NCBI RefSeq assembly: GCF_014192215.1
Contig: NZ_JACHXP010000003.1
Span: 213,744 to 277,743 of the forward strand
From: Halomonas cerina
Lineage (GTDB): Bacteria; Pseudomonadota; Gammaproteobacteria; Pseudomonadales; Halomonadaceae
Direction: 5' to 3'
DNA: 64,000 nucleotides
Below, in pieces: positions 18,707 through 27,949 of the stretch. The notes below the pieces were generated by a model. The model saw only the letters and a list, made by a program, of their open reading frames with translations. It searched no databases and was not told the DNA's origin. The position numbers and the translations under genes are program-made. Position 1 is the first letter of the stretch; each line of letters begins with the position of its first letter.

Positions 18707-19229
18707 GCGCTACGGATTGCTGGCGCGTTTCGACACGGCCGACGCCCTGGTCGCCGCGGTTAAGGCAATGCACCAGGCGGGCTACCGCGCCCTCGAGCCC
18801 TGTACGCCCTATCCGGTAGCGGGCCTGCCGGAAGCCCTGGGGTTCACGTCCCGCTGGGTGCCGGTCATGGCGCTGGCCGCTGCGATCATGGGGGCGGTCG
18901 GCATCTATTTCCTGCAGTGGTACAGCAGTGTCGTGAGTTATCCGTTCGTGGTGGGCGGCAAACCGCTGCACAGCTGGCCGGCGTTTTTGATTCCCGCCTT
19001 CGTGATCGGCCTGCTGTCGGCGGTCGTGGGTAGCGTGGTCGCAATGCTGTTCGGCAACCGGTTGCCGCGCCCCTATCATCCGGCCTTCCATGTCGCCGAA
19101 TTCGATCGGGTGACCAGCGATGGCTTTTTCCTGATCGTGGCGGCCAGCGATCCTTGCTTCGACGACAGCCGCACGGCCGCTCGCCTGCGGGAACTGGCGG
19201 CCGCGAATATCGTGGAGGTGCCGGCATGA
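18699..19229 (+). CDS. actD: Alternative complex III subunit ActD (DUF3341)
   Basis: 176 residues, two predicted membrane helices (about 48-70 and 95-118). The N-terminal segment YGLLARFDTADALVAAVKAMHQAGYRALEPCTPYPV is the conserved ActD/DUF3341 start. Its role is structural within the complex; no cofactor-binding residues are visible. ATG 18699 has AGGAGGA at 18686-18692 and overlaps the last 8 bp of actC; the upstream in-frame extension is rejected. Confidence 0.92.
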   Translation: MAKRYGLLARFDTADALVAAVKAMHQAGYRALEPCTPYPVAGLPEALGFTSRWVPVMALAAAIMGAVGIYFLQWYSSVVSYPFVVGGKPLHSWPAFLIPAFVIGLLSAVVGSVVAMLFGNRLPRPYHPAFHVAEFDRVTSDGFFLIVAASDPCFDDSRTAARLRELAAANIVEVPA

Positions 19230-19807
19230 GCGGCAGGCCGGTACGGAGGGGAATGGGGGGACTGCTGATACTGCTGGTGTCGGCCTGTGATCAGGGGCCG
19301 ATGACCAACCAGCCCAAGTACGAGACCTTCGAGCCGGCGCCGCGCTGGCCGCACAATCAGTCCGCGCGGGTGCCGGTGGCCGGCACCGTGGCGCGGGGTG
19401 AGGCCATCGATCCGCGCGTGCCCGAGACGTTGCCGATGCCCCTGACCCGGGAACTCCTCGAACGCGGTCAGGCCCTCTTCAATATCTATTGTTCTCCCTG
19501 TCACGGCCGCGACGGGGCCGGCGCCGGCATGATCGTGCAGCGTGGTTTCCCGGCGCCGCCCACCTTGCACAGCGATCGGCTGCGCCAGGCGTCGCTGCGC
19601 CATTTCTACGACGTCATCAGTCACGGCTACGGGGTGATGTACGCCTACGCCGACCGGGTGGCGCGGTCCGATCGTTGGGCGATCGCGGCCTATATCGAAG
19701 CCTTGCAGCTTTCCCAGTACGCCCGCGTCGATGACCTGACCGCCGAACAGCGGGCCCGGCTGGAAGGAGGCTCATCCGGCCAGGCGGGGGAGGGAGCGCA
19801 GCAATGA
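19226..19807 (+). CDS. actE: Alternative complex III subunit ActE, monoheme cytochrome c lipoprotein
   Basis: 193 residues. The start ATG (19226) overlaps the actD stop and follows GGAGGTG. A short N-terminal helix ends in a lipobox-like VSAC, so the protein is probably a lipid-anchored periplasmic protein. One heme c motif, CSPCHGRDGAGAG, sits near residue 89-93, with a later methionine-rich HGYGVMYAYADRV that could give the distal ligand. It matches ActE, the monoheme cytochrome subunit that receives electrons from ActA/ActB. Confidence 0.92.
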   Translation: MSGRPVRRGMGGLLILLVSACDQGPMTNQPKYETFEPAPRWPHNQSARVPVAGTVARGEAIDPRVPETLPMPLTRELLERGQALFNIYCSPCHGRDGAGAGMIVQRGFPAPPTLHSDRLRQASLRHFYDVISHGYGVMYAYADRVARSDRWAIAAYIEALQLSQYARVDDLTAEQRARLEGGSSGQAGEGAQQ

Positions 19808-20838
19808 TGAGGCGAATGATCCCGGTCGTTGGTCTGGTGGCCTTGGCGCTGTGTGTGGTCGGTGCGATGCTCGACTGGACGGCTTTCCTGCGCAGCTGGC
19901 TGGCGGCCACGCTGACCTGGGGAGCCCTGCCGCTGGGGGCGGTGGCCGTGCTCATGACCCACAACATGACCGGTGGTGCCTGGGGGCACGCCAGCCGGCA
20001 TGTGTGGCGCGTGCTGGCACGCAGTATGCCGCTGTTCGTCCTGGCCATGGTACCGCTGCTGTTCGGGCTGGATGAGCTGTTCCCCTGGATGCACCCGCTT
20101 GATGAGTTGCCTGAGACGGTTCGCCACAAGCGGCTTTATCTCAACGAGCCCTTCCTGCTGGCACGCTGGCTGTTCTACGTGGTTATCTGGCTGGGGCTGG
20201 CCTGGCTGCTGGGACACCGGGGCAGCCAGGCCCGGGCCGTGGCGGCGCCGGGACTGATCCTCTGGGTGTTGACGCTGTCCTTCTTCTCCTTCGACTGGTA
20301 CATGTCGCTGGAGCCGGCGTTCTATTCGGACGTGTTCGGGCTGGAGCGGATTTGCGCCATGGTAGCCAGCAGCCTGGCACTGGGGCTGCTGGTTCTGGTG
20401 CCCTGCGTTCAGGCACCGATTCGCCAGGACCTCGCCAATATCTGGTTGGCCGTATTGCTGGGCTGGGCGTTCATGGGCTTTTCCCAGTTGATCATCATCT
20501 GGTCGGCCAACATGCCGGCCGAGATCGGCTGGTACCTGCAGCGTACCGAAGGCGTCTGGCACTGGATCGGCCGCCTAGCCTTCATCCTCTTCCTGCTGAT
20601 CCCCTTCATCATCCTGCTGTCCACGCCAGCCAAGCAGAGCCGGCGGTGGCTGCGCAGGGCTGCCGGGATCTGCCTGGCCGGCTATGTTCTGCATATGCAA
20701 TGGATGATCCTGCCGGCCTTCGAGGAGTGGCGGCCGGCGCAGGGCTGGCTCGTTCCCGCCGCGCTGGTAGCCGTGGGAGCGGGATTCGTGTGGATGACGG
20801 GACGGGGCCTGGAATGTCGGGAGGCATGCCATGGGTGA
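19804..20838 (+). CDS. actF: Alternative complex III subunit ActF
   Basis: 344 residues with about ten hydrophobic helices, the second, cofactor-free NrfD-like membrane subunit of the complex. The segments FSFDWYMSLEPAFYSDVFG and MGFSQLIIIWSANMPAEIGWYLQRTEGVWHW are highly characteristic of ActF. Start at the first of two tandem ATGs, overlapping the actE stop. The stop lies inside the next small gene's start region (8-bp overlap), keeping the operon continuous into the oxidase genes. Confidence 0.93.
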   Translation: MMRRMIPVVGLVALALCVVGAMLDWTAFLRSWLAATLTWGALPLGAVAVLMTHNMTGGAWGHASRHVWRVLARSMPLFVLAMVPLLFGLDELFPWMHPLDELPETVRHKRLYLNEPFLLARWLFYVVIWLGLAWLLGHRGSQARAVAAPGLILWVLTLSFFSFDWYMSLEPAFYSDVFGLERICAMVASSLALGLLVLVPCVQAPIRQDLANIWLAVLLGWAFMGFSQLIIIWSANMPAEIGWYLQRTEGVWHWIGRLAFILFLLIPFIILLSTPAKQSRRWLRRAAGICLAGYVLHMQWMILPAFEEWRPAQGWLVPAALVAVGAGFVWMTGRGLECREACHG

Positions 20839-21286
20839 CCCAGAACACATCCGCACCGCAGGACATGACACGCGCGATGTGCCGGCACGCCTCCCGGTGC
20901 TGTTCATCGTCTTCATGACCGTATTCGTGCCACTTGTGCTGGTGGGCCTGTGGGGGTTGATGGCCACGCTCTGGCCGGCTCTATCCGGGCCGGCCACCCC
21001 CTTTGCCGAGGAGCCCGTCAGCGTCCCCGACGCGCCGCCGTTGCAGGCCTCACCCGAAGCGGATCTGACGGCACTGAAGCGGCGCATGGAGCAGCGCTTG
21101 CAAGGGGTGGGCTGGATCGACCGGGAGACGGGGCGCGTCTACCTGCCCATCGACCGCGCCATGCAGTTGCTGGTCGAGCATGGGTTGTCCGAGCGGGGAA
21201 CACGGGCCAACGACGACTCGGTGACGCCGTCGAACGTCAACACCTCTGCCGGCCCCGGCGCAGGACAGGAGGCAGGGAATGAATGA
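20831..21286 (+). CDS. Small single-helix membrane protein linking the act and cox genes
   Basis: 151 residues: a short N-terminus, one strong membrane helix (about 21-45) and a soluble, presumably periplasmic tail. The tail contains a conserved-looking motif, GWIDRETGRVYLPIDRAMQLLVEHG. Similar short proteins ending in a W(V/I)DR...(I/L)PI(E/D)RAM pattern occur between cytochrome oxidase assembly and structural genes in other bacteria, but no function is established. Overlaps actF by 8 bp and the subunit II gene by 8 bp, so it is certainly co-transcribed. It may be an assembly factor or a small accessory subunit. Confidence 0.75.
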   Translation: MGDPEHIRTAGHDTRDVPARLPVLFIVFMTVFVPLVLVGLWGLMATLWPALSGPATPFAEEPVSVPDAPPLQASPEADLTALKRRMEQRLQGVGWIDRETGRVYLPIDRAMQLLVEHGLSERGTRANDDSVTPSNVNTSAGPGAGQEAGNE

Positions 21287-22298
21287 CGAGGTCGCGGACT
21301 ACCTGCCGGCGGTGGAAAAGGGGCTGCATCTGATCCCCACGCAGGCCAGCAGCCATGCCGGCCAGGTCGACCAGCTCTACTACGTGCTGATCGCGGCCTG
21401 CGCCATCATTCTGCTGGTGGTCGTCGGCATGATCACTTGGTTCGGCTTTCGCTACCGCGCCGGCAACGAGAAGGCGGATCGTTCGAGTCGGCCCTCGACA
21501 CGCACCGAGAATCGGGTCGAGATCGCCGTGCTGGCGGCCATGCTGGGGGTCTTCATGGTCCTGTTTGCCTGGGCCACCACGCTCTATCTGAACGTCTATC
21601 GTGGCCCCGAACCGGCCATGACCATCGACGTGGTGGGAAAGCAGTGGATGTGGAAGGTGCAGCATCCGGACGGCACCCGCGAGATCAATTCACTCCACGT
21701 GCCGGCCGATGAAGTCATCCAGCTGCGTGTGACCTCCCAGGATGTCATCCATAGCTTCTTCGTGCCGGCCTTCCGGCTCAAGCGGGACGTGGTGCCGGGG
21801 ACCGAGAAGATGGCCTGGTTCGAGGCGACGGAGCCGGGCAACTATCGGCTGTTCTGTGCCGAATACTGCGGCAGTTTCCATTCACGCATGCTGGGCAAGG
21901 TGGTGGTGATGGAGAAGGGCGACTATCAGGCGTGGCTCACGCGGCAGCGCTCCGGCGGGCGTCTTGCAGCCATCGGCCAGCAGCTGTTCGCGGCGCATGG
22001 CTGCAGCGGCTGCCACAAGGCGCAGTCGGGCGTGCGCGCCCCGAGCCTGGCCGGTCTCTATGGACGCCGTGTGGCGCTGGAGGACGGGCGCGTGGTCATG
22101 GCCGATGATGCCTATATCCGCGACTCGATCCTGCAGCCGAAAAAGCAGGTGGTGGCCGGGTTCGAGCCGCTCATGCCGAGCTTTGCCGGACAGCTCGATG
22201 AGGGCGATATCCTGCCGCTCATCGAATACATCAAGTCGCTGCAGCCCTCGGGGCGGAACAAGGAGCCGGTGCCGATGAGCCAGGGAGTACGCCCATGA
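21279..22298 (+). CDS. caa3-type cytochrome c oxidase subunit II with fused cytochrome c domain
   Basis: 339 residues. Two N-terminal membrane helices (about 33-56 and 82-106) precede a CuA cupredoxin domain with ligands His158 and the cluster [12 protein letters not shown] (Cys193, Glu195, Cys197, His201, Met204). A C-terminal cytochrome c domain follows with CSGCH (Cys242-His246) and a probable Met ligand in LMPSFAG. The fused heme c defines a caa3 oxidase that can accept electrons straight from alternative complex III. The gene overlaps its neighbours by 8 and 4 bp. No cleavable signal peptide is obvious. Confidence 0.93.
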   Translation: MNDEVADYLPAVEKGLHLIPTQASSHAGQVDQLYYVLIAACAIILLVVVGMITWFGFRYRAGNEKADRSSRPSTRTENRVEIAVLAAMLGVFMVLFAWATTLYLNVYRGPEPAMTIDVVGKQWMWKVQHPDGTREINSLHVPADEVIQLRVTSQDVIHSFFVPAFRLKRDVVPGTEKMAWFEATEPGNYRLFCAEYCGSFHSRMLGKVVVMEKGDYQAWLTRQRSGGRLAAIGQQLFAAHGCSGCHKAQSGVRAPSLAGLYGRRVALEDGRVVMADDAYIRDSILQPKKQVVAGFEPLMPSFAGQLDEGDILPLIEYIKSLQPSGRNKEPVPMSQGVRP

Positions 22299-23926
22299 GC
22301 GATGACGCCGCCAGTAGCCGAGCACCGGAAAGCTATCTGACTCACGGCTGGAGGTGGCGCGACTGGCTGTTGACCACGGATCACAAGCGGGTCGCCTGGC
22401 TATATACGGTATCGATCACCGGTTTCTTCTTTCTGGGCGGCATCGCGGCCCTGCTCATCCGCCTGGAATTGATGACGCCCCAGGGCGACCTGGTCAGTGC
22501 CGATATCTACAATCAGCTGTTTACCATTCATGGCGTGGTGATGGTGTGGTTCTTTCTGATCCCCTCGATTCCCAACACCCTGGGCAATTTTCTGCTTCCC
22601 CTCATGATCGGCGCCAAGGACCTGGCATTCCCCAGGCTCAATCTGCTGTCTTGGTATATCTATACCCTCGGCGGGATCTTCACCATGGCGGCGGTGATCA
22701 CCAGCGGGGTGGATACCGGCTGGACCTTCTATACGCCACTGTCGACCCAGTTCACCGATACCGCCGTGATCGCGGCGATAGCGGGGGTCTTCGTGGTCGG
22801 CTTCTCGTCGATTTTGACGGGGATCAACTTCATCGTCACCACCCACAAGATGCGCGCACCGGGCCTGACCTGGTTCCGCCTGCCGCTGTTCGTGTGGGCC
22901 AACTATGCCACCAGCCTGGTCATGGTGCTGGCGACGCCGGTGCTATCGGCGACGCTGCTGCTGCTGATCATGGAGCGCCTACTGGGGATCGGGATCTTCG
23001 ATCCGCGGTTGGGCGGAGATCCGATCCTGTTTCAGCACCTATTCTGGTTCTATTCCCATCCGGCGGTCTACATCATGATCCTGCCGGGAATGGGGGTCGT
23101 CTCCGAGCTGATCACCTGCTTCTCGCGCAAGACGGTGTTCGGCTATCACGGCATGGCGTTGTCGATTCTGGCGATTTCCGTGTTTGGCTTCCTGGTGTGG
23201 GGACATCACATGTTCGTTGCCGGGCAGAGCCTCTATGCCGGCATCATGTTCTCGCTGTTCTCCTTCCTGGTGGCGCTGCCATCGGCAATCAAGACCTTCA
23301 ACTGGACGGCGACCCTGTACAAGGGACGGCTGATCTTCGCGTCGCCGATGATCTATGCATTATCGTTTATCGGCTTGTTCACCATCGGCGGCTTCACCGG
23401 TATCTTCCTAGCGTCGTTGGCGGTCGATATTCATGTCCACGATACCTACTTCGTGGTCGCCCACTTTCACTACATCATGGTGGGCAGCATGGTCACGGCC
23501 TATCTTGGTGGGCTGCACTTCTGGTGGCCGAAGATGACCGGACGCCTGTACCCGGAGGTCTGGGCCAAGGTGGCCTCACTGGCACTTTTCATCGGTTTCA
23601 ATCTGACCTTCTTTCCACAGTACCTGCTGGGCTATGCCGGCATGCCCCGGCGCTATCAGACCTACCCCGAGGATTTTCAGATCCTGCATGCCATGTCGTC
23701 GCTTGGCGCGGGGGTATTGGCCATCGGCTATCTGCTGCCGTTGGGCTACCTGCTCTGGTCGCTGCGCTGGGGAGCGCGTGCACCCGCAGATCCCTGGCGA
23801 GCGGCAGGTCTGGAATGGCGCACCGGTTCACCGCCGCCCCCGCACAATTTCCTGAAGCCGCAGACAGTATCAGGGCCTCCTTATGACTACGATACCCTCG
23901 ACAACCCCCAAGGCGAAGCCCGATGA
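22295..23926 (+). CDS. caa3-type cytochrome c oxidase subunit I (A2-type heme-copper oxidase)
   Basis: 543 residues, about 12 helices, catalytic subunit reducing O2 to water and pumping protons. CuB ligands are His255 (with the cross-linked Tyr259) and His304/His305; heme a and a3 ligands lie in TIHG (His79) and [12 protein letters not shown]. The helix VI motif is YSHPAVY (253-259): the D-channel glutamate of A1 oxidases (GHPEVY) is absent and a Tyr-Ser pair replaces it. This is the definition of the A2 subfamily, as in Rhodothermus marinus and Thermus caa3. ATGA overlap with subunit II; the 3' end overlaps subunit III by 44 bp. Confidence 0.95.
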   Translation: MSDDAASSRAPESYLTHGWRWRDWLLTTDHKRVAWLYTVSITGFFFLGGIAALLIRLELMTPQGDLVSADIYNQLFTIHGVVMVWFFLIPSIPNTLGNFLLPLMIGAKDLAFPRLNLLSWYIYTLGGIFTMAAVITSGVDTGWTFYTPLSTQFTDTAVIAAIAGVFVVGFSSILTGINFIVTTHKMRAPGLTWFRLPLFVWANYATSLVMVLATPVLSATLLLLIMERLLGIGIFDPRLGGDPILFQHLFWFYSHPAVYIMILPGMGVVSELITCFSRKTVFGYHGMALSILAISVFGFLVWGHHMFVAGQSLYAGIMFSLFSFLVALPSAIKTFNWTATLYKGRLIFASPMIYALSFIGLFTIGGFTGIFLASLAVDIHVHDTYFVVAHFHYIMVGSMVTAYLGGLHFWWPKMTGRLYPEVWAKVASLALFIGFNLTFFPQYLLGYAGMPRRYQTYPEDFQILHAMSSLGAGVLAIGYLLPLGYLLWSLRWGARAPADPWRAAGLEWRTGSPPPPHNFLKPQTVSGPPYDYDTLDNPQGEAR

Positions 23927-24551
23927 ACAGTTCGACGATCTGACGCAGCAGCGCCATGCCGATCTGATGGGCATGTGGTTGTTTCTGGCTACCGAGCTGA
24001 TGCTGTTCGGTGGCGTCTTCACCGGTTTCGTCGTCTACCGCTACGCCTATCCCGAGGCCTTCGCCGAGGCGGCGACGCACCTGGATCTGGTGCTGGGCAT
24101 GCTCAACACGGGGCTGCTCGTCACCAGCAGCCTGTTCATGGCGCTGTCCGAGCGGGCCGTCGGTGCCGATCGCAAGCGGCTGACGCTGCTCTTCCTGCTT
24201 ATCACGATCGGCATGGGGGCCGTCTTCCTGGGCATCAAGGGCTACGAGTGGCACCACGAGTACAGCCAAGGGTTGATGCCGATCCTCGGGCTGGAGTTCG
24301 TGTATTCGGGGCAGCACGCCGATCGGGCACAGCTGTTCTTCAATTTCTACTATGCCATGACAGGCCTGCATGCCATGCATATGGGCGTAGGCATGATTTG
24401 GCTGATGGTGATGGTGGTCTTCACGCTACGCTGGCGGGATCCCCCCAGGCTGAGGCGGCAGTTCCAGATCAGTGGCCTTTACTGGGCCTTTGTCGATGTG
24501 ATGTGGATCTTCATCTTTACCCTGCTGTACCTGTTACGTGCCTCGTCGTGA
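23883..24551 (+). CDS. Cytochrome c oxidase subunit III
   Basis: 222 residues with five to seven hydrophobic helices. [25 protein letters not shown] (about 29-53) and the late [19 protein letters not shown] / [15 protein letters not shown] are standard subunit III signatures. It stabilises subunit I and its proton uptake. The ATG at 23883 gives a 44-bp overlap with subunit I and has no clear ribosome-binding site, so translation is probably coupled. A start further in would remove conserved sequence. Confidence 0.92.
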   Translation: MTTIPSTTPKAKPDEQFDDLTQQRHADLMGMWLFLATELMLFGGVFTGFVVYRYAYPEAFAEAATHLDLVLGMLNTGLLVTSSLFMALSERAVGADRKRLTLLFLLITIGMGAVFLGIKGYEWHHEYSQGLMPILGLEFVYSGQHADRAQLFFNFYYAMTGLHAMHMGVGMIWLMVMVVFTLRWRDPPRLRRQFQISGLYWAFVDVMWIFIFTLLYLLRASS

Positions 24552-24577
24552 CACACGCTATATCGCAGAGGTGGTGA

Positions 24578-24877
24578 ATGAAGGATGTCAAGGCGCCGAT
24601 TCTTGCCTGGCTGGCCTATCTTGTGGTGCTGGGCGCCAGTATCACGGTGACCCGGTGGGCCCCGGGAACGCTGGGCCATGTGTTCAACCTGCTGTGTGCC
24701 CTGGTGATGGCGTCGTTGGTCATGGTGTTCTTCATGGGGCTTCGCTCCGCGGACAATCTATTGCGTGTTTTTGCGCTGGCTACCCTCATGTGGCTGGCCA
24801 TCATGCTGGGCTTGACCATGATGGACTATGTCTATCGTGAGATCGGCAGTTCGGCGATGCTTTCGGCCATTGCCTGA
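24578..24877 (+). CDS. Cytochrome c oxidase subunit IV (caa3 type, small membrane subunit)
   Basis: 99 residues, three hydrophobic helices. The pattern MKDVKAPILAWLAYLVVLGASI followed by a second helix ending VMVFFMGLRSADNLLRVFA and a third, LMWLAIMLGLTMMDYVYR, matches bacterial caa3 subunit IV. It is the last gene of the act-cox operon, 26 bp after subunit III, with AGGTGG before the ATG. Usually involved in assembly or stability. Confidence 0.85.
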   Translation: MKDVKAPILAWLAYLVVLGASITVTRWAPGTLGHVFNLLCALVMASLVMVFFMGLRSADNLLRVFALATLMWLAIMLGLTMMDYVYREIGSSAMLSAIA

Positions 24878-25011
24878 CAAGAGGGCGGCATCGTTTTATC
24901 CAGGCGGTGGAGCGTCGCGCCCCGACGCCTGCCAGGGCGTGTCCCACACGGCGAGGAGCGCGTCCCGCGAGTGGCTTGCGGTATGCTGGAGGCCTCGGCA
25001 ACGGAGGGCAC

Positions 25012-25935
25012 ATGTCTCACGATCACGGCCATCACCACGCTCATGCTCACGGCCACGACAGCCAGCGGCGGCTGGCCTGGGCACTCCTGCTCACCGGCGG
25101 CTTCATGGTCGCCGAGGTGGTGGGGGGCATCCTCTCCGGGTCGCTGGCCCTGCTGGCCGATGCCGGCCACATGCTCACCGACACCGCTGCCCTGGCGCTG
25201 GCCTGGTTCGCCGCGCGCATCAGCTGCCGGCCGGCGGACGACAAGCGCACTTACGGCTATCACCGGGTACAGATCCTCGCGGCCTTCGTCAATGGCCTGA
25301 CGCTGATCGCCATCGTCGCCTGGATCGTGGTCGAGGCGATCCGTCGACTGCTCTCGCCGGTGGCGGTGCTGGGCACCCCCATGCTGGTCATCGCGGTCCT
25401 GGGCCTGGTGGTCAACGTGGTGGTGTTCGTCATCCTGCACCTGGGGGATCGGGACAACCTCAATATCCGCGGTGCGGCGCTGCACGTACTAGGGGATCTG
25501 CTGGGCTCGGTGGCGGCGATCGTTGCCGCCGGGGTGATCCTGACCACTGGCTGGATGCCGATCGATCCCCTGCTGTCCTTGCTGGTGGCGGCGCTGATCC
25601 TGCGCAGTGCCTGGAAGCTGACCCGGGAGTCGGGGCATATCCTGCTGGAGGGGGCCCCGAAGGAACTCGACGTAGCGCATATCGCCCGCGAGGTGCCGGC
25701 GCGCCTGCCGGCGGTCCGGGACGTGCATCATGTGCACGCCTGGTCGCTGACCCCGGCCCGGCACCTGCTATCGCTGCATGCGACCCTCGAGGAAGGGGCC
25801 GACCGGGAGGCGACGCTGGTGGCCATCAAGGCGGTGCTGGCCGAGGAGTTCGGCGTCGAGCACGCCACGATTCAGCTCGAGCGCCGTGACGGCTGTGTCG
25901 ACGAGCCCGACCCGGGCACGGGCCGCCGGGACTGA
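25012..25935 (+). CDS. Cation diffusion facilitator, Zn2+/Co2+/Cd2+ exporter (ZitB/CzcD type)
   Basis: 307 residues. A His-rich cytoplasmic N-terminus (DHGHHHAHAHGHD) is followed by six membrane helices. The transport-site motifs are DAGHMLTD in helix 2 and HVLGDLLGS in helix 5 (HxxxD plus HxxxD, the zinc-type site), then a cytoplasmic ferredoxin-like domain from about 210. It exports zinc and related cations in exchange for protons. ATG 25012 is set by ACGGAGG; the longer frame upstream lacks homology. Single gene, convergent with the sensor kinase with a 15-bp gap. Confidence 0.9.
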   Translation: MSHDHGHHHAHAHGHDSQRRLAWALLLTGGFMVAEVVGGILSGSLALLADAGHMLTDTAALALAWFAARISCRPADDKRTYGYHRVQILAAFVNGLTLIAIVAWIVVEAIRRLLSPVAVLGTPMLVIAVLGLVVNVVVFVILHLGDRDNLNIRGAALHVLGDLLGSVAAIVAAGVILTTGWMPIDPLLSLLVAALILRSAWKLTRESGHILLEGAPKELDVAHIAREVPARLPAVRDVHHVHAWSLTPARHLLSLHATLEEGADREATLVAIKAVLAEEFGVEHATIQLERRDGCVDEPDPGTGRRD

Positions 25936-25950
25936 GCCGTGTTCGCCGCG

Positions 25951-27303
25951 TCAGTCGGCGGGCTGGAAGGGGTGGTCGGGCAGCCAGATGCGCACCGCCA
26001 GGCCGCCGAGGCGCGCGCGTCCGAGGTCCAGTCGACCGCCATTGAGCTTCACCAGGTCGGCGACGATGGCCAGACCCAGGCCGCTGCCGGAGCGCTGCTC
26101 GTTGAGCCGGGCGCCGCGGGCCAGGGCGGCCTGACGCTGGGTGTCGTCCATGCCGGGGCCATCATCCTCGATGGCCAGCCAGGTACCCCCCGCGTCGCTG
26201 CCGCCACTGAGTGACACCCGGCTCCCGGCCCAGCGCAGGGCGTTGTCCAGCAGGTTGCCGGCCAGCTCCTGAAGGTCCTGCGGGTCCATGCGCACGCGCA
26301 GCTCACTCGGCAGGCTGTGGGTGAGCGCGATGGCGCGTCGCTCGGCCAGGCGTCCCAGTCCCTCAAGTATCGGGGCCAGGGCCGAGGCGACGGCGATCCG
26401 CGGCGCCAGGCTGGCGTCCCCGGCGGCCGAGGCGCGGGCCAGGTGATGGTCTACTGCCGCATTGATGCGCGTCAGTTCGTCACGGATACGCATGCGCCGC
26501 GGCTCGTCGATGCCATCCGCCAGGGTGGTCAGCACACTGACCGGGGTCTTCAGCGCATGGGCCAGGTTGCCCGCGGCGTGACGCGCATGCGCCATCAGTC
26601 GTCGGTCGCGGGCCAGTACCCCGTTCATGGCCCGGGCCAGGCGAGCGAGTTCCGGCGGCAGGCGAGTGTCAAGCCGTTCGGCATCACCGTTCTCCACACG
26701 TTGCAGGTCGTCCTGCAACTGCCGCATCGGGGCCAGGCCCCAGCGAACCTGCAGGGCCAGGGTGGCCAGCAGCAGCAGCCCCAGGCCGGCCAGGAAGAGC
26801 GTGACCAGGCGGGTAAAGCGGGCGAGTTCCGCGTCCAGGGTTTTCCGGGAGACCGCGACGCTGACATGCAGTGGGTCGTCCAGCGGGGCCAGTCGGATAT
26901 CGCGCTCGATGACGCGCAGCGGCGTCCCGCGGGGACCTGCCAGGTCACGGATCATCACCTGGCGGTGGGAGCGGGTCGGCAGACGCTGGTCCCACAGCGA
27001 GCGGGAGGTCAGGGTGCGCTCGCCGCCGTCGCTGATCTGCCAGTACCAGCCGGAGAAGACTCGCTCGAAACGTGGGTCGCCCAGGGAGCGTTCATGGATC
27101 AGCCGTTGCGCCGCGGGATCCCAGGCGAGTCCTGCGATCACCACGTTGAGCAGGGCCGTCAGGCGCTCGTCGAAGGCACCGGTGGCGGTGGTGCGAAAAT
27201 GGTGAGAAAGCCCCGCGCCGGCCAAGGGCAAGGCGAGCACGAGGATCAGCAGGGACGCCAGCATCAGGCGACTGGCCAGCGACGGTTGCCGCAGTCGACT
27301 CAT
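25951..27303 (-). CDS. Two-component sensor histidine kinase
   Basis: 450 residues: N-terminal membrane helix (about 13-31), periplasmic sensor domain, second helix (about 165-185), HAMP, H-box with the phospho-accepting His in NLAHALKTPVSVL (about 248), N-box NLLDNALRWA, and G boxes DDGPGMD and GSGLGLAIV. This is the EnvZ/PhoQ/QseC layout. The ATG overlaps the response regulator stop (ATGA), so translation depends on the upstream gene. That partner has lost its N-terminus (see the deletion scar), so the kinase may have no working cognate regulator. The signal is unknown; loss of the adjacent cytochrome b561 removes one contextual clue. Confidence 0.9.
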   Translation of the reverse strand: MSRLRQPSLASRLMLASLLILVLALPLAGAGLSHHFRTTATGAFDERLTALLNVVIAGLAWDPAAQRLIHERSLGDPRFERVFSGWYWQISDGGERTLTSRSLWDQRLPTRSHRQVMIRDLAGPRGTPLRVIERDIRLAPLDDPLHVSVAVSRKTLDAELARFTRLVTLFLAGLGLLLLATLALQVRWGLAPMRQLQDDLQRVENGDAERLDTRLPPELARLARAMNGVLARDRRLMAHARHAAGNLAHALKTPVSVLTTLADGIDEPRRMRIRDELTRINAAVDHHLARASAAGDASLAPRIAVASALAPILEGLGRLAERRAIALTHSLPSELRVRMDPQDLQELAGNLLDNALRWAGSRVSLSGGSDAGGTWLAIEDDGPGMDDTQRQAALARGARLNEQRSGSGLGLAIVADLVKLNGGRLDLGRARLGGLAVRIWLPDHPFQPAD

Positions 27304-27938
27304 GGCGTCTCGTCGCCTCCGACGAGGCGATACCCCTGGCCACGGTGGGTCTGGATGCGCCAGGCGCCCAGCTTGCGGCGCAGCCGGCTGATCTGGACGT
27401 CGATAACATTGGAGTCCGGCTCGTGGTCGCGATCGTAGACATGCTCGGCGAGCTCGCTGCGGCTCACCACCCGCGGGGCGGCGTGGGCCAGGTAGGCCAG
27501 CAAGCGCGATTCCTGGGCAGTTAGACTCACCGGGCGGGCGGCCAGGGTGACGCTACCGGTGTGGGTGTCGAAGGACATCTCGCCGATCCTCAGCACCGGG
27601 TGGGCATGGCCGTGGCTGCGCCGCACCAGGGCGCGCAGCCGGAACAGCACCTCGGCGGTCTCGAAAGGCTTGGTGACGTAATCGTCGGCCCCGACCGAGA
27701 AGCCGGCGGCCTTATCGGCCCAGCGGGTGCGGGCGGTGAGCACCAGTACCGGCGTGTCGATGGCGTCCTCGCGCCATTGGGCGAGCCAACGGCTGCCGTC
27801 GCCGTCGGGCAGGCCCAGATCGAGGATCACCGCGTCGTAGGCCTCGGTGCGCACCAGGAAGTCGGCCTCGCCGCCGGTGGTGGCGGTCTCCAGCAGCACG
27901 CCGGCGTCACCCAGGGCCTCTTGCAGCGCCTCGGCCAG
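27300..27938 (-). CDS. OmpR-family response regulator, N-terminally truncated by a deletion
   Basis: The regulator-like sequence begins at LAEALQEALGDAG (codon 27938). The first about 11 residues of a normal receiver (strand beta1 and the acidic pair that binds Mg2+) are missing in all three frames. The rest is intact: phospho-acceptor Asp in DAVILDLGLPD, the conserved Thr/Lys (VLTART; YVTKPF) and a winged-helix DNA-binding domain ending near QTHRGQGYRL. No regular start codon sits at the junction. The frame stays open upstream only by reading the cytochrome b561 remnant out of frame (to a GTG at 28211); GTG 27899 is another possible start. Phosphorylation is probably impaired. Overlaps the kinase gene by 4 bp. 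Could be a pseudogene. Confidence 0.75.
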   Translation of the reverse strand: MAEALQEALGDAGVLLETATTGGEADFLVRTEAYDAVILDLGLPDGDGSRWLAQWREDAIDTPVLVLTARTRWADKAAGFSVGADDYVTKPFETAEVLFRLRALVRRSHGHAHPVLRIGEMSFDTHTGSVTLAARPVSLTAQESRLLAYLAHAAPRVVSRSELAEHVYDRDHEPDSNVIDVQISRLRRKLGAWRIQTHRGQGYRLVGGDETP

Positions 27939-27949
27939 CGCTCGGCCAG

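Noticed and set aside
24828..25889. A 353-codon open frame overlapping the CDF exporter gene
   Set aside because: Translation is Arg/Gly/Pro-rich without motifs; the CDF frame has conserved HxxxD sites and a good ribosome-binding site.
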